DNA of 64,000 nt. Source: Sabellastarte sp. h YS-2021. Its lineage: Eukaryota; Annelida; Polychaeta; Sabellida; Sabellidae. The stretch is taken from assembly GCA_964017235.1 (NCBI GenBank), contig OZ024929.1, positions 26,223,464-26,287,463 on the forward strand, written 5' to 3'. The position numbers were made by a program, and so were the translations under genes. Numbering within the stretch: position 1 is the first letter of the stretch; each line of letters begins with the position of its first letter. A model generated the notes under the pieces. That model made no database searches. It was not told where the DNA came from and worked only from the letters and a program-made list of their open reading frames with translations. Positions 54,901 through 57,495 of this stretch are shown in pieces.

Positions 54901-55940
54901 GTGTAAATGTGGAAGGTAGTGTAATTTCCTTGCTCAGTACTTTGCGGAGTCAGTTTGCGGTAATTCTGTGCCACACCCCATCGCTGAAGTGTTCAAGCTC
55001 CTTCAGGCCTTGTATGTCTCTGGGTGCCATAATTTGTAATATAAGCCATCACTGACAGGGATCAATAACAGTATATATGTAACATTGGAGGCCTCATGTC
55101 GCCTTAATATTTTGTGTTGGAAATTAAACAAGACTGATCAGATCCCCTATATAATGTTCAGGCTCAACATAATGGAGTGAAAATAACCAAATAACTATAG
55201 ATTTGTTGCTCTTTCAGTCTTCTGCTATTTTGGGGACCAAAATTTGACCATGTGAAATATTATATTGTCAGTGTTTAGATATCTATATATGCAGCTGTTA
55301 CATTAAAAAAAAATGTGCCGGCAGTGTGCTATGACATAGGCTTCCTCGAACTGTAATTCAAGGTCCATCAGTTAACACCTGTTGCATAATTTTTACATGT
55401 AATGTACAAACATAGAAGATAAATAAATAAAAGAATGTATACACATTTTACAATATGTGAACTATCCAAAACTCAAAATTTGAGTTCACCATCCCATTGA
55501 TCCAGAAGAAGAATATAACCAATAGGGTGTTTCATCATATTTCTGACACACTTGGATTCATGTTGTATTGCAATTTGTATAACACAGTGGGTTTATAACA
55601 AAAGTAGCTCTAAGTTTACGGTTATTCTCTTATTCTCTATATTTTGATGTTGACAAGTATTTTTGAGTAATTCAATGTAGAGTTGAGACTTTAAGACATT
55701 GAAATATAACCCAAGTTACAGAAAGGGACATAAAAACCCAACCTTGACTTCAGTGTGCTTACTTTTTTTCTGCAGTAAATGAACATTATTTTCATTATAT
55801 AATATTCTGCAGTATAACAGATGCTGTGATTCTATGTGAATTCTATATATTTTTGTGTTTATTTTTCAGGTAATGGGGGGAAGACGCCAGTTTCTCCTAT
55901 CCAGAGAACCAAACCCTCCAGTCGAGGCAAGGCCAAGTAG
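292..55940 (+). CDS. ARMC9: ARMC9 orthologue, 3' portion, 13 exons (5' end outside window)
   Basis: Joined exons: 292-382, 862-985, 6369-6508, 6809-6885, 30615-30689, 31200-31290, 31794-31846, 32280-32414, 32801-32910, 33933-34075, 35113-35287, 37164-37285 and 55870-55940. Lengths sum to 1407 nt, exactly 469 codons including TAG, with all phases compatible and AG/GT at every internal boundary. The product runs from armadillo-type helices (exons 1-6) through an acidic Glu/Asp segment (exons 7-8) to a basic Pro/Ser/Arg-rich tail. Stretches such as [20 protein letters not shown] and [20 protein letters not shown] are what I recognise as ARMC9. From family knowledge, ARMC9 is a LisH and armadillo protein of the ciliary basal body, tied to ciliary stability and hedgehog signalling and mutated in Joubert syndrome. 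The N-terminal LisH and coiled-coil exons must lie before base 1. Exon assignment is by eye; alternative exons cannot be excluded. Confidence 0.87.
474..623. mobile_element. pogo/Tigger-like MITE, 150 bp
   Basis: Inverted ends: CAGAGGAACCTCTATTATCC on the left and, read inward from the right, CAGTATAACCTCTACTATCC, each followed by AAC. The ends are flanked by TA dinucleotides (472-473 and 624-625). The AACCTCTATTATCC end is typical of pogo/Tigger elements of the Tc1/mariner group. No coding capacity. Confidence 0.75.
862..985 (+). CDS. ARMC9: ARMC9 exon b
   Basis: Acceptor TGTTTGCAG, donor GTCAGG. Begins [20 protein letters not shown] and ends in QKLSLR, with the arginine codon split across the next junction. 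This is one of the most recognisable ARMC9 segments (armadillo helices). Donor GTCAGG is usable but weaker than the GTAAG type. A large repeat begins only about 50 bp downstream in the intron. Confidence 0.87.
1454..1835 (+). repeat. 148-bp tandem repeat, about 2.6 units
   Basis: ATCTCAGAAACCGTAAGAGA recurs at about 1454, 1601 and 1748. Each unit also has GGCGGCCATCTTGAATTTTT. It is related to, but distinct from, the 169-bp repeat further on. Confidence 0.85.
2190..3760 (+). repeat. 169-bp minisatellite array with 507-bp trimer duplication
   Basis: Each unit contains CTTAACCGTGCGAGATAGAG, ATTTCGTCGAAATTTT, ACCCACAGGGTATCTAAGGA and AATGGCGGCCATTTTGAATT. Blocks starting at 2266 and 2773, 2377 and 2884, and 2675 and 3182 are near-identical at a spacing of 507 bp, i.e. 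three monomers. Open frames across the array on both strands come from the length being divisible in places and from few stops; they are not genes. Confidence 0.9.
3959..4899. mobile_element. MITE, 941 bp, nested in repeat copy 1
   Basis: Ends CAGGGTTAGCGA and (inverted) CAGGGTTCGCGA. The uninterrupted sequence CTACTATCAACAGGG in copy 2 (about 20079-20093) shows the empty site. The duplication is ACTAT if the ends are CAGGGTT, or CTA if they are TCAGGGTT, so the superfamily cannot be fixed from the duplication alone. No transposase is visible. Confidence 0.8.
4952..6033. mobile_element. hAT-like non-autonomous element
   Basis: Flanked by an 8-bp duplication GTACATAT (4944-4951 and 6034-6041). 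Ends are TAAGATTGTGA and, inverted, TAAGGCTGTGA (9 of 11 identical). An 8-bp duplication is the hAT hallmark. Interior subterminal regions share ATCCGAATT/GTCCGAATT and GGGTAACCG motifs. A second repeat (5132-5838) sits inside. Confidence 0.7.
5132..5838. mobile_element. 707-bp element with TGTTCCACCA ends, rich in CTTAGTCCCAG
   Basis: TGTTCCACCA at the left and its inverse TGGTGGAACA at the right. The interior carries about nine variants of CTTAGTCCCAG or its inverse. It is more GC-rich than its surroundings. No convincing target duplication. Open frames in it (e.g. 5169-5546) are low-complexity and not credible as genes. Confidence 0.5.
6042..6368. other. Intron sequence, nothing recognised
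   Basis: AT-rich intron between the hAT-like element and ARMC9 exon c; no repeat or gene seen. Confidence 0.6.
6369..6508 (+). CDS. ARMC9: ARMC9 exon c
   Basis: Acceptor TCTGTTCCAG, donor GTACCA. Encodes [20 protein letters not shown] and then the highly conserved [20 protein letters not shown]. It lies 5.4 kb after the previous exon because that intron absorbed several nested transposons. Confidence 0.9.
6809..6885 (+). CDS. ARMC9: ARMC9 exon d
   Basis: Acceptor GATTACAG, donor GTATGG. Encodes [20 protein letters not shown] then GHENQE, ending in phase 0. It joins exon c in frame across a short intron of 300 bp that holds no recognisable repeat. Confidence 0.87.
6886..8690. other. Intron sequence with old repeat debris
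   Basis: 6886-7790 shows nothing. 7850-8300 contains degenerate TGACCTTGA/CAAGGTCAA units like those of the minisatellites further on, and 8550-8620 a short GC-richer stretch. No genes. Confidence 0.4.
8690..10060 (+). repeat. Diverged tandem repeat with AAGGTCACCTTAA motif
   Basis: AAGGTCACCTTAA or GGTGACCTTAAA recurs at about 9056, 9175, 9320, 9474 and 9595, each with stretches such as TTAAACTTTGCACACTTATA and TTTTCAGCCTCC between. Unit length is irregular (roughly 120-150 bp) and the copies are old. Confidence 0.55.
10507..10552. repeat. C-rich homopolymer tracts
   Basis: Runs of C broken by AA and AACT. Simple sequence; length is unreliable in an assembly. A similar C/A tract lies at 11603-11640. 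Confidence 0.9.
10634..13190. mobile_element. Palindrome-array element A, 2.6 kb
   Basis: The ends are inverted repeats of about 130 bp, nearly identical: TATATGTTACAGTCAATCTG followed by TGAAACC and then four spaced palindromes of the type CAGTCATTACGCGTAATGAC. The right copy is at about 13050-13190. The interior holds no transposase; it includes an older repeat (about 12000-12450) ending in a CAGA microsatellite and CGTCGAGCGTTAACAAGG. Terminal TATATA gives a TA-like or ambiguous duplication. It shares end sequence with element B (17743-20849). Class unknown. Confidence 0.7.
12000..12450. repeat. Interspersed repeat with CAGA microsatellite
   Basis: Two tandem units of about 200 bp (AAACTCTCTCCTGGCTTTAA; then ACCAAATTTGGAAGAATCCG) and a CAGACAGA tract, ending CAATAACCCTCTCCTATCGT. 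An inverted partial copy of the same end lies at 37726-37900. Confidence 0.6.
13200..13948. other. Intron sequence with one diverged 155-bp satellite unit
   Basis: At 13380-13450 CTTATAACTTGAAAAGTATT and AAAATATGTTATTAGGCTAC match the unit of the 21.6-24.9 kb array. The remainder shows nothing recognisable. Confidence 0.45.
13958..14763. mobile_element. MULE-like element with ATGCCTCCT-repeat ends
   Basis: Flanked by a perfect 9-bp duplication GGACATACA (13949-13957 and 14764-14772). Both ends (about 110 bp) are inverted repeats made of reiterated GGAAAAAATGCCTCCT. Nine-base duplications with long terminal inverted repeats are typical of Mutator-like elements. The 806-bp interior has no transposase. 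Confidence 0.72.
15020..15440 (+). repeat. Diverged 170-bp minisatellite, about 2.5 units
   Basis: Units with ATCTCGAAAAGCATGCGAGA, ACCCACAGGGTATCTCTG and TGGCCATTTTGAATTTTCAA. Clearly related to the 169-bp array at 2190-3760 but older. Confidence 0.8.
15640..15930 (+). repeat. Two diverged units of the TTATTATTGGTCC minisatellite type
   Basis: TATATCTCCTTATTTTTGGC and TTGCCTCTTATTGATCCAGA with downstream TTTCAAGGTCAAATG and TTCAAGGTTAAATG correspond to the 147-bp repeat at 24.9-26.2 kb. Confidence 0.55.
15935..15966. repeat. Poly-G run (32 G)
   Basis: Uninterrupted G homopolymer directly at the end of the preceding repeat. Length is uncertain in an assembly. Confidence 0.95.
16481..16830. 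mobile_element. MITE with TGTCACAAAGCCTC ends
   Basis: CCCAGTGTCACAAAGCCTCC at the left and, inverted, CCCGATGTCACAAAGCCTCT at the right. The interior has further AAGGTCACCTTAAATTTGA-like inverted pieces. Target duplication unclear (possibly AGG). GTCACAAAGC ends recur in many marine invertebrate MITEs as I recall. Confidence 0.6.
16850..17740. other. Intron sequence, nothing recognised
   Basis: AT-rich intron. Candidate frames are short and lack support. Confidence 0.6.
18416..20106 (+). mobile_element. CCACCCC-headed repeat, copy 2 (Helitron/pearl-like)
   Basis: Starts TATGTCCACCCC with its palindromic partner GGGGGGTGGACATA. It has 169-bp units from about 18806 to 19890, then GGGGTGGACATTACACATGA, the ACACAT/ATGTGT hairpin and a tail ending CCTATTTTTAG. 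It lacks the 148-bp units and has fewer 169-bp units than copy 1, so copy-number change is confined to the core. Immediate flanks are T on both sides. Confidence 0.65.
18806..19890 (+). repeat. 169-bp minisatellite array, about 6.5 units
   Basis: Same monomer as 2190-3760, with GGCGGCCATTTTGAATTTTC in most units. Frames on both strands are repeat artefacts. Confidence 0.9.
20850..21240. other. Intron sequence, nothing recognised
   Basis: No gene; a few ACATGTGCA-like words only. Confidence 0.5.
21640..24930 (+). repeat. 155-bp satellite array, about 21 units, with 465-bp trimer repeats
   Basis: TCAGCTATAACATAG occurs every 155 bp (e.g. 21905, 22060, 22215, 22370, 22525). TTGTTCACCTACTTTTGGGT recurs at 22661, 23126 and 23591, exactly 465 bp apart, showing a three-monomer higher-order unit repeated three times. 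The upstream 21250-21480 segment (CTCTGCGGCGTGGGCG; ACAACTTCTCC) looks like the head of the same repeat element. Confidence 0.93.
24930..26190 (+). repeat. 147-bp satellite array, about 8.5 units, with 443-bp trimer
   Basis: Units contain ATAACTCGCTTATTATTGGT, CCTAGAGGTTTGG, AAATCATGGGCTGGGAATC and TTCAAGGTCAAATGAGGATA. The block at 25244 repeats at 25687 with almost no change (443 bp, three monomers). It abuts the 155-bp array directly. Confidence 0.92.
26200..26855. other. Intron sequence, nothing recognised
   Basis: No repeat or exon supported; the open frame at 26278-26526 has no splice or similarity support. Confidence 0.5.
26860..26886. repeat. Poly-T run
   Basis: 27 consecutive T just before the ACAGCCC-headed repeat. 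Confidence 0.95.
26917..29022 (+). mobile_element. ACAGCCC-headed repeat, copy 1 (Helitron/pearl-like) with doubled tail
   Basis: Head TACCCCACAGCC with palindrome ACAGCCCTTAAGGGCTGT. The core has about nine units of 143 bp (27013-28310). The tail contains GGCTGTGGGGTA, the inverse of the head, then the hairpin GCATC-tct-GATGC and CTATTTTTAG ending at 28782. A second, 237-bp copy of the tail follows (28783-29022). The organisation parallels the CCACCCC-headed family. Confidence 0.65.
27010..28310 (+). repeat. 143-bp minisatellite, about 9 units
   Basis: Units with ATATCTCAGAAACCGTAAGG, AGGAAGTTGATACTTGGTAG and TGACCTTGACCTATAAAATC. Also present at 38400-38760 and 53800-54700. Confidence 0.92.
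29023..30614. other. Intron sequence, nothing recognised
   Basis: AT-rich intron leading to ARMC9 exon e. No gene or repeat found. Confidence 0.6.
30615..30689 (+). CDS. ARMC9: ARMC9 exon e
   Basis: Acceptor GTGTTTCAG, donor GTGAGT. 25 codons, [20 protein letters not shown] then EAKAM, phase 0 at both ends. It continues the armadillo region directly from exon d although the intervening intron is about 23.7 kb, the most repeat-loaded stretch of the window. Confidence 0.9.
31200..31290 (+). CDS. ARMC9: ARMC9 exon f
   Basis: Acceptor CACAAATCAG, donor GTGAGT. Encodes [20 protein letters not shown] then [10 protein letters not shown], ending in phase 1. This is the last helical armadillo-type segment before the acidic linker. 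Confidence 0.9.
31794..31846 (+). CDS. ARMC9: ARMC9 exon g (acidic linker)
   Basis: Acceptor ATTTGTAG, donor GTAAGT. 53 bp encoding [18 protein letters not shown], almost entirely acidic. Its reading frame follows from exon f (phase 1). An acidic stretch at this place is an ARMC9 family trait as I remember it. It is short enough for automatic predictors to miss. Confidence 0.85.
32280..32414 (+). CDS. ARMC9: ARMC9 exon h
   Basis: Acceptor CTGATATAG, donor GTAAGT. 45 codons: [20 protein letters not shown] then [20 protein letters not shown] and SRRKK. It finishes the acidic region and moves into a basic, probably disordered region. Phase 0 at both ends, so it could be skipped without a frameshift. 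Confidence 0.85.
32801..32910 (+). CDS. ARMC9: ARMC9 exon i
   Basis: Acceptor CACTTTCCAG, donor GTGTGT. Encodes [20 protein letters not shown] then [17 protein letters not shown], ending in phase 2. Low-complexity, Pro/Gln-rich. Supported by splice sites and frame continuity more than by recognisable similarity. Confidence 0.75.
32911..33932. other. Intron sequence, nothing recognised
   Basis: AT-rich intron between exons i and j. The shorter introns between exons e to i likewise show no repeats. A poly-A run is at 33176-33188. Confidence 0.6.
33933..34075 (+). CDS. ARMC9: ARMC9 exon j
   Basis: Acceptor TTGTATCAG, donor GTGAGT. Begins [20 protein letters not shown] and ends RPMSM, rich in Arg, Pro and Ser. 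The frame is carried in from exon i and out to exon k. Likely disordered basic C-terminal region. Confidence 0.78.
34377..34845. mobile_element. piggyBac-like MITE, 469 bp
   Basis: Ends CCCTTTCGCTAC and GTAGCGAAAGGG, flanked on both sides by TTAA (34373-34376 and 34846-34849). TTAA target and CCC...GGG ends are the piggyBac signature. The interior is non-coding. Confidence 0.85.
35113..35287 (+). CDS. ARMC9: ARMC9 exon k
   Basis: Acceptor TTTACTTTCAG, donor GTATGA. Contains [20 protein letters not shown] and, at the end, [14 protein letters not shown], a conserved tail motif that I associate with ARMC9. The last arginine codon is split and completed by exon l. Confidence 0.87.
35815..35985. 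other. CpG-rich patch in intron
   Basis: A local cluster of CG dinucleotides (GAGCGCGGGATACGC, GGCGCGTTCGGTAG, CGATCGTTTCGCGAG) preceded by the palindrome CACTGCATGTGCAGTG. It contrasts with the CpG-poor intron; possibly part of a young mobile element. No gene recognised. Confidence 0.4.
36130..36450 (+). repeat. Tandem repeat of about 125 bp, 2.6 units
   Basis: GAATATTAA(T/A)GAGTTGGG-type starts at about 36137, 36270 and 36400, with CTATGGCCGTGAGTTCTCAA and TTTTATAAAATATTGCTAGA in each unit. Confidence 0.8.
36534..36757. mobile_element. TA-flanked MITE, 224 bp, with doubled terminal motif
   Basis: Inverted ends of about 41 bp starting CTGCCTTGCTACCAATTATC, flanked by TA (36532-36533 and 36758-36759). 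Each end holds two direct copies of GCTACCRATTATCGCC. Probably Tc1/mariner-mobilised. Confidence 0.82.
37164..37285 (+). CDS. ARMC9: ARMC9 exon l
   Basis: Acceptor CTCCTTTGTAG, donor GTAAGT. Begins [20 protein letters not shown] and ends RPGSGGRPS. The junction with exon k gives KIPRTPAEG. The intron that follows is about 18.6 kb and contains both DIRS elements. Confidence 0.83.
37726..38240. repeat. Repeat fragments (inverted partial of the 12-kb repeat; 125-bp doublet)
   Basis: 37730-37765 is the inverse of the AATAACCCTCTCC...GCGTTAAC end seen at about 12411-12440. 37985-38240 is a two-unit repeat with AACAGGGTGGTAGGGCACCA in each. Confidence 0.6.
38243..38301 (+). repeat. Solo tail of an ACAGCCC-headed repeat
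   Basis: CCCCAGGCTGTAAGATG followed by GCATATCTGATACTATTTT matches the repeat's 3' tail and abuts the head of the next copy, head to tail. Confidence 0.5.
38884..39083. repeat. Element 1 left inverted terminal repeat
   Basis: Starts TTTTATTGCGTTAATAC. GTGGACAGATGCATTTGTCT and the later GCGCACTTCCTCTTTTTGTT are matched in inverse at 44271-44459 with modest divergence. Confidence 0.85.
39195..40504 (+). pseudogene. Element 1 gag-like frame, broken
   Basis: 39195-39392 encodes MASPGEF..., with the Cys/His cluster [20 protein letters not shown] matching the N-terminus of the intact element's gag. It then stops. The rest continues in another frame (39398-40504), with [20 protein letters not shown] and [20 protein letters not shown] aligned to the gag C-terminal half and ending ...TYK before TGA. 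The Ser-rich middle (about 300 residues in element 2) is absent. Frame change plus deletion make it a pseudogene. Confidence 0.85.
40505..40870 (+). pseudogene. Element 1 Cys-rich region, in frame with gag past the TGA
   Basis: Directly after the gag TGA (40502-40504) the same frame is open and carries the Cys pattern C-x2-C-x2-C-x5-C-x2-C-x5-CC-x4-CRG. Spacing is identical to element 2. The overlapping RT frame is also open here (to 40976). No ATG is present early in the Cys-rich frame. Confidence 0.7.
40860..42641 (+). pseudogene. Element 1 RT/RNase H, several frameshifts
   Basis: RT and RNase H pieces lie in different frames: [19 protein letters not shown] (to 40976), [15 protein letters not shown] (41141-41398), [11 protein letters not shown] and [12 protein letters not shown] (about 41316-41480), the [15 protein letters not shown] segment (41600-41788), RNase [19 protein letters not shown] (41807-42175) and the [18 protein letters not shown] segment (42324-42641). 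The catalytic YLDD remains readable, but at least four frame changes show decay. Confidence 0.85.
42650..43725 (+). pseudogene. Element 1 tyrosine recombinase, broken
   Basis: Three frames hold the pieces: [20 protein letters not shown] to [17 protein letters not shown] (stop at 43134), [20 protein letters not shown] to GKDLVFVI (43295-43440), and [20 protein letters not shown] (43593-43725), which retains the nucleophile Tyr context. The box I Arg segment survives as [11 protein letters not shown] in nucleotide sequence near 43160. Confidence 0.85.
43970..43992. repeat. Element 1 poly-G run (23 G)
   Basis: Lies between the recombinase remnant and the internal complementary region, as in element 2 (50323-50350). 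A short A-rich tract (43787-43805) precedes it. Confidence 0.95.
44111..44218. repeat. Element 1 internal complementary region
   Basis: GCATCTGTCCACTAGGTAAG followed by ATATATTAACGCAATAAAA is the inverse of the element's left end; TAATAGTAAATTAAATTTTT and the following bases are the inverse of its right end. This bridging block is diagnostic of DIRS elements. Confidence 0.88.
44271..44492. repeat. Element 1 right inverted terminal repeat and right end
   Basis: ACAAAAAGAGGAAGTGCACA through TCTGTCCACTAGGTAAGG is the inverse of the left terminal repeat; the last 40 bases, ending TTAAATTTTCCA, are the unique right end predicted by the internal complementary region. Confidence 0.85.
44503..44685. 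repeat. Element 2 left inverted terminal repeat
   Basis: CCTATCCAATGGACAATAGC through CTAGACAGCGTGACGTCATA and CATCTTTTTCGTT. Near-perfect inverse at 50676-50850. Contains a TGACGTCA CRE-like site (44661-44668) that may serve transcription; the promoter itself is not identified. Confidence 0.9.
44839..46935 (+). CDS. Element 2 gag-like protein (ORF1)
   Basis: 698 residues from ATG 44839. This start is preferred over 44806 because the element 1 relic aligns from MASPGEF to MSSPGQK. N-terminal Cys/His cluster (residues about 10-50: [20 protein letters not shown], then DPC...CQAC) probably binds zinc. There follows a Ser/Thr/Lys-rich disordered region (about 65-330) and a conserved C-terminal half with [20 protein letters not shown] and [20 protein letters not shown]. 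The tail is Lys/Arg/Gly-rich ([15 protein letters not shown]), suggesting nucleic-acid binding. By position and content this is the DIRS ORF1/gag equivalent that would coat element RNA. It ends TAC AAA TGA followed by CAG; the frame stays open beyond that single stop. Confidence 0.88.
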   Translation: MSSPGQKHGSCGHIMASFDSHCFCARCREKGKGTDPCITNNDCQACNSLTEEQRVQLSTPSYRLKKEKRDLKKASDTPTKDSDSSTLIHPSSVTVVGAVDGQGMVQSPGSSSSAKKKKSSSSDKKSTSKSSTSSEKPVKSPTTHRSSADARIDELDQKWSVRFNRLEAILLAKTMDKEPTFSTVKVTPTATAPAGIAKSAEPFIRPTAAQTSDLAGGRDSPHSQATDKSSSSSSDSKHPSSDLHGVSQTAPKAQSTSKSHREKSTTDRRSDLPGTDPPSSQQVTSRSSPTPAGLQNQPAMDTDSDSDFSDQPPVDIFVEEGELSDQDPDATTTDPDQTLSEDQNYRETMRGIRSYMGWSHIPDMDTTATASDDNPFAGPQSQPAGKVSVKMPTDEWLCKKMGKLNLTLVEGYPSRSSEAGGLLKDQFIKPALSQAKWYGFVPGQQKSDTGTEKTVTSWYTDASKINSTYSRIAKAAGISSTPPASRQISQDNLRRWEKSAREASTICNQAAGFNRCLYRVQENMKGQLKTIKAEMAKGKSASKTADAADELQFLLNFNTSITQAMAKTLEHLSDFVFVSVANTTLTRRDSYLSHLKAGIKPDTLASLRTAPLHTPMLFPDEALRQAEQDIAAFESKGQLQSGKKGRFHPYERPEKRGDNRKQERPAWKNIGQRGQGKKHKGKASFYSSRPAKGQQSYK
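46697..49234 (+). CDS. Element 2 reverse transcriptase / RNase H (ORF2)
   Basis: 845 residues from the first ATG, which overlaps gag by 239 nt in the +1 frame; the real start may be later or reached by frameshift. RT about 250-430: [43 protein letters not shown] and catalytic YLDD (369-372). RNase H about 530-650 with all four acidic residues D535, E567, D592 and D643. A third domain (about 672-760: [34 protein letters not shown]) sits where DIRS elements carry a Dam-like methylase; AYAFPP may correspond to the NPPF/DPPY motif, an inference. The protein would make element DNA from RNA. The last 169 nt overlap the recombinase frame. Confidence 0.92.
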   Translation: MKPSDKLNKISPPLKAKVSFSRERRVVSTLMNALKSVEIIENRNDRHGRTLVSVDKARSIRARPPSTPRDRPRASSLTNDSYYVNSLTTGLLAGSTLQRQKDTFANLNVVPCVPSAPGHSQKKEISPGAAVCLSQKSYKIKSVKLASCVTPSSYVKTVVNVKNAVTNPPVGARLQSFWQVWLDLGSSHKVVRMLRSGYILPFQNRPFLSRHPTVISRYVNHHRNSYLSEALHQLISKNAVEPVQNPKSLGFFNRLFLVPKPNNKWRPILDLSNLNPFLKVEKFKMETPETIRTSLQRGEWVTSIDFTDAYFHVPIQEQSRKYLRFHVQGQTYQFKALPFGLSTAPLEFTVIAKEVKLMAMHRGIRIHQYLDDWLVRANSHPACLQHTRDLLKICQDLGWLVNREKSELEPKQVFDFVGYQFDLESGRVRPTPDRWQTLTAKIQAILARPTCPVRQFMSLIGLLTATEKQVYLGRLHMRPVQWHLKNNWRVPESLEKFIPIPASLHPHLKWWLEENNVLQGQPLHPLRHALQIFTDASKEGWGAHLEEHTARGVWSLPESKLHINYLELKAVFLALREFQNLCSGKIVLVATDNTTVVSYINKEGGMRSGPLCALLWRILTWCTTNQVTLKARHIPGRLNVVADKLSRLGQIIQTEWSLHTETFQAICFRWHRPLVDLFATRFNNKLPQFVSPVPDPLAIAVDALSIPWENLDAYAFPPVAILGKVVEKLLNSPGNRIILIAPGWPNMPWFWDLVDMSSQIPLSLPNVPHLLTQPFNQIPHRNLTNLNLHAWLLEPQQSRSRASLKQWQHELRHLKENQPDQSMRQSGPFLQNGASLIRWTSTLHL
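46936..47260 (+). CDS. Element 2 Cys-rich segment in gag/recombinase frame (dual coding with RT)
   Basis: Open frame continuing from the gag [12 protein letters not shown]... then CSFC and a cluster with spacing C-x2-C-x2-C-x5-C-x2-C-x5-CC-x4-CRG (about 47122-47211), then TEFLAGL. The same spacing appears in element 1 in the same relative frame. The overlapping +1 frame encodes the RT N-terminal extension. There is no ATG in this frame until far downstream, so expression would need stop readthrough from gag, a non-AUG start or splicing. Its function is unknown; a zinc-binding nucleic-acid module is the simplest guess. Confidence 0.55.
49066..50148 (+). CDS. Element 2 tyrosine recombinase (ORF3)
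   Basis: The frame is open from 46936 to 50148, but the recognisable protein starts near ATG 49066 (360 residues). N-terminal core-binding domain about 30-130 ([36 protein letters not shown]). The catalytic domain has box [10 protein letters not shown] (Arg162), box II HDVR (His295, Arg298), His320 and nucleophile Tyr331 in [10 protein letters not shown]. All residues needed for a phage-integrase-type recombinase are present. It would insert the circular DNA copy. 47260-49060 of the same frame overlaps RT/RNase H and looks like a shadow. Same frame as gag. Confidence 0.9.
   Translation: MAPRATAIKEQGFSEAVAARIEAPQRKSTRSVYEAKWTIFTKWCVSNKVDFDSPPLKSVADFLLYLFEVKNLQPSTIDGYRSAIADKLGNVTLNISKDDNLTRLLDSFHRDRPKGRRGIPSWNLSLVLHQLTKAPFEPLREASLKHLTFKTVFLLALGSGKRRSEIHAWQNKNIRHQSDWSKVSLFPSPSFLSKNQLAKEGPESVAPVVIPALAPTLDRSLKSDRSLCPVRALRYYLDRTSDIRQGKELVFVSFKKSFDKDISPATISSWIKQTVILCYELSDHQAHTLHQVKAHDVRAFAASKAFQSGVSLEQILSACHWKSHNTFTQFYLKDVAWADSELYHLGPVVAAQQIHQQANT
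50206..50228. repeat. Element 2 poly-A run (23 A)
   Basis: Follows the recombinase stop by about 57 bp. Confidence 0.95.
50323..50350. repeat. Element 2 poly-G run (28 G)
   Basis: Located between recombinase and internal complementary region, matching the position of the G run in element 1. Confidence 0.95.
50521..50616. repeat. Element 2 internal complementary region
   Basis: AGCTATTGTCCATTGGATAG is the inverse of 44512-44531. ATGTATTAACGCAATAAAA is the inverse of the extreme left end. TTGCAAATTTAATAGGTAAA and onward is the inverse of the extreme right end. It therefore spells right end plus left end of the same element. Confidence 0.92.
50676..50890. repeat. Element 2 right inverted terminal repeat and right end
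   Basis: AACGAAAAAGATGCTATGAC through TATTGTCCATTGGATAGGG inverts the left repeat. The last 40 bases, ending AAATTTGCAA, are the unique right end. Confidence 0.9.
51105..53785. other. Intron sequence, nothing recognised
   Basis: AT-rich intron. A lone TTTGGATAATAGGGGTTCTG at 51236-51255 may be a degenerate pogo-type end. No genes. Confidence 0.5.
53790..54720 (+). repeat. 143-bp minisatellite, about 6 diverged units
   Basis: TATCTCAGAAACCATAAGGT recurs at about 53834, 53978 and 54276, with TGTGACCTTGATTTGACCTT. Same family as 27010-28310, older. No intact ACAGCCC head is seen. Confidence 0.85.
54721..55869. other. Intron sequence, nothing recognised
   Basis: AT-rich intron before the last ARMC9 coding exon. 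Confidence 0.6.
55870..55940 (+). CDS. ARMC9: ARMC9 terminal coding exon
   Basis: Acceptor TTATTTTTCAG. Encodes [20 protein letters not shown] then AK and a TAG stop at 55938-55940. The phase fits exon l exactly, which makes the assignment good although the tail is low-complexity and basic. Confidence 0.8.
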
Positions 55941-56339
55941 CCTGTAAAACAACAGATACTGTGACCAACCCACAGAGCCTTTAATACAAGCCCAAATCTG
56001 TCATGTTACATCACAACGGAACAAATAATTAGTCCAACCATCAACCACCTGCCTTGGTGGTTGATTTTATATGACAACCAAGGCAGGCAAAAGTAAAAAA
56101 TAAATAATTGAATAGAATTTCTGTGGAGACTGAAGGCACCAAGAATTACTTTTTTCCGCCAACTTGGGAAAACGTTTCCATGGTGACAATAGGAAGGCAA
56201 GAACAATTACAACAACAACAAAAAAACATTGAGTAGTAATTCCATGGCATCCAAAAGGACCAGAGAATTATTCTATCCACCGGATGGCACTATGGGTACG
56301 CCGCCCCTGCCGCAGTGTGTAGAGATTTTCTCCTTACCC

Positions 56340-57495
56340 CCCTAGAGGCCAGGGTATTATAGGTACACTTGTCAAATTTGGTGGATATATTCATAACCAT
56401 AAAATCTTGCCTGGGAATATTTTTGGCCTCATTTTGAAAAACAAGATGGCCGCCACGGGCGTTTTTTGACTTTCAGCAAATTTTGTTGGCCCTCTAGAAC
56501 AAATGGTATTATAGGTAGAGATCTCAAATTCACAGGATATATTTATCATTACAAAATCTTGACTGGAAATATTTTTGGCCTCATTTTGAAAAACCAGATG
56601 GTCCCCACAGGCTTTCCTTTTCAGTCATGAAAAGTACTTATGTCTCGCTTATTATTGGTCCTAGAGGTTTGCAATGTGAAACCAACATACAGGAAATCAT
56701 GGGCTGCAAAACTTCCACCAAATCTTGTGGTTAGATTTGACCTTGGGCCCTTCCTTCGAGGTAAACTAGGATTGGCAAACTTAAAAAGTGCTTATAACTC
56801 GCTTATTATTGGTCCTAGAGGTTTGCAATGTGAAACTAACCTGTAGGAAATCATGGGTTGCGAATCTGCTGATGTGGTAAAGTTTGACCTTGTGCCCCTC
56901 CTTCAAGGTCAAATGAGGATACCCACACTTAAAGCCCTTATATCTTGCTTATTATTGCTCATAGAGGTTTGCAATGTGAAATCAACCTATAGGAAATCAT
57001 GGGCAGGGAATCTTCTGATGTGGTCAAATATGACCTTGGACCCCTCCTTCAAGGTCAAACGAGGATAGCCAAACTTAAAATGCTTATAAGTCACTTATTA
57101 TTGGTCCTAGAGGTTTGGGATGGTAAACCAACCTATAGGAAATCATGGGCTGGGAATCTTTTGGTGTGGTCAGATTTGACCTTGGACCCCTCCTTCAAGG
57201 TCAAACGGGGATGGCCAAATTTAAAAGTGCTTATAACTCACTTATTATTGGTCCAACCTTTTGGAAATCATGGGCTAGGAATCTCCTGATGTGGTCAAAT
57301 TTGACCTTGGGCCCATTCTTCAAGATCAAACAAGGATAGCCAGATTTAAAACTACTTATATCTCACTTATTATTGGTAATAGACGTTTACAATATGAAAC
57401 CAGCCTATAGGAAACCATGAGCTAGGAATCTTCTGATGTGGTCAGATTTGACCTTGGGCCCCTGCTTCAAGGTCAGATGAGGGTAGCCAAACTTA
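56340..57495 (+). repeat. 147-bp minisatellite and related doublet downstream of ARMC9 stop
   Basis: 56340-56625 holds two units with TATTTTTGGCCTCATTTTGA and AGATGGCCGCC/AGATGGTCCCC. 56630-57495 holds about six units with CTTATTATTGGTCCTAGAGG, AAATCATGGGC and TTCAAGGTCAAA, the family of 24930-26190. Confidence 0.88.
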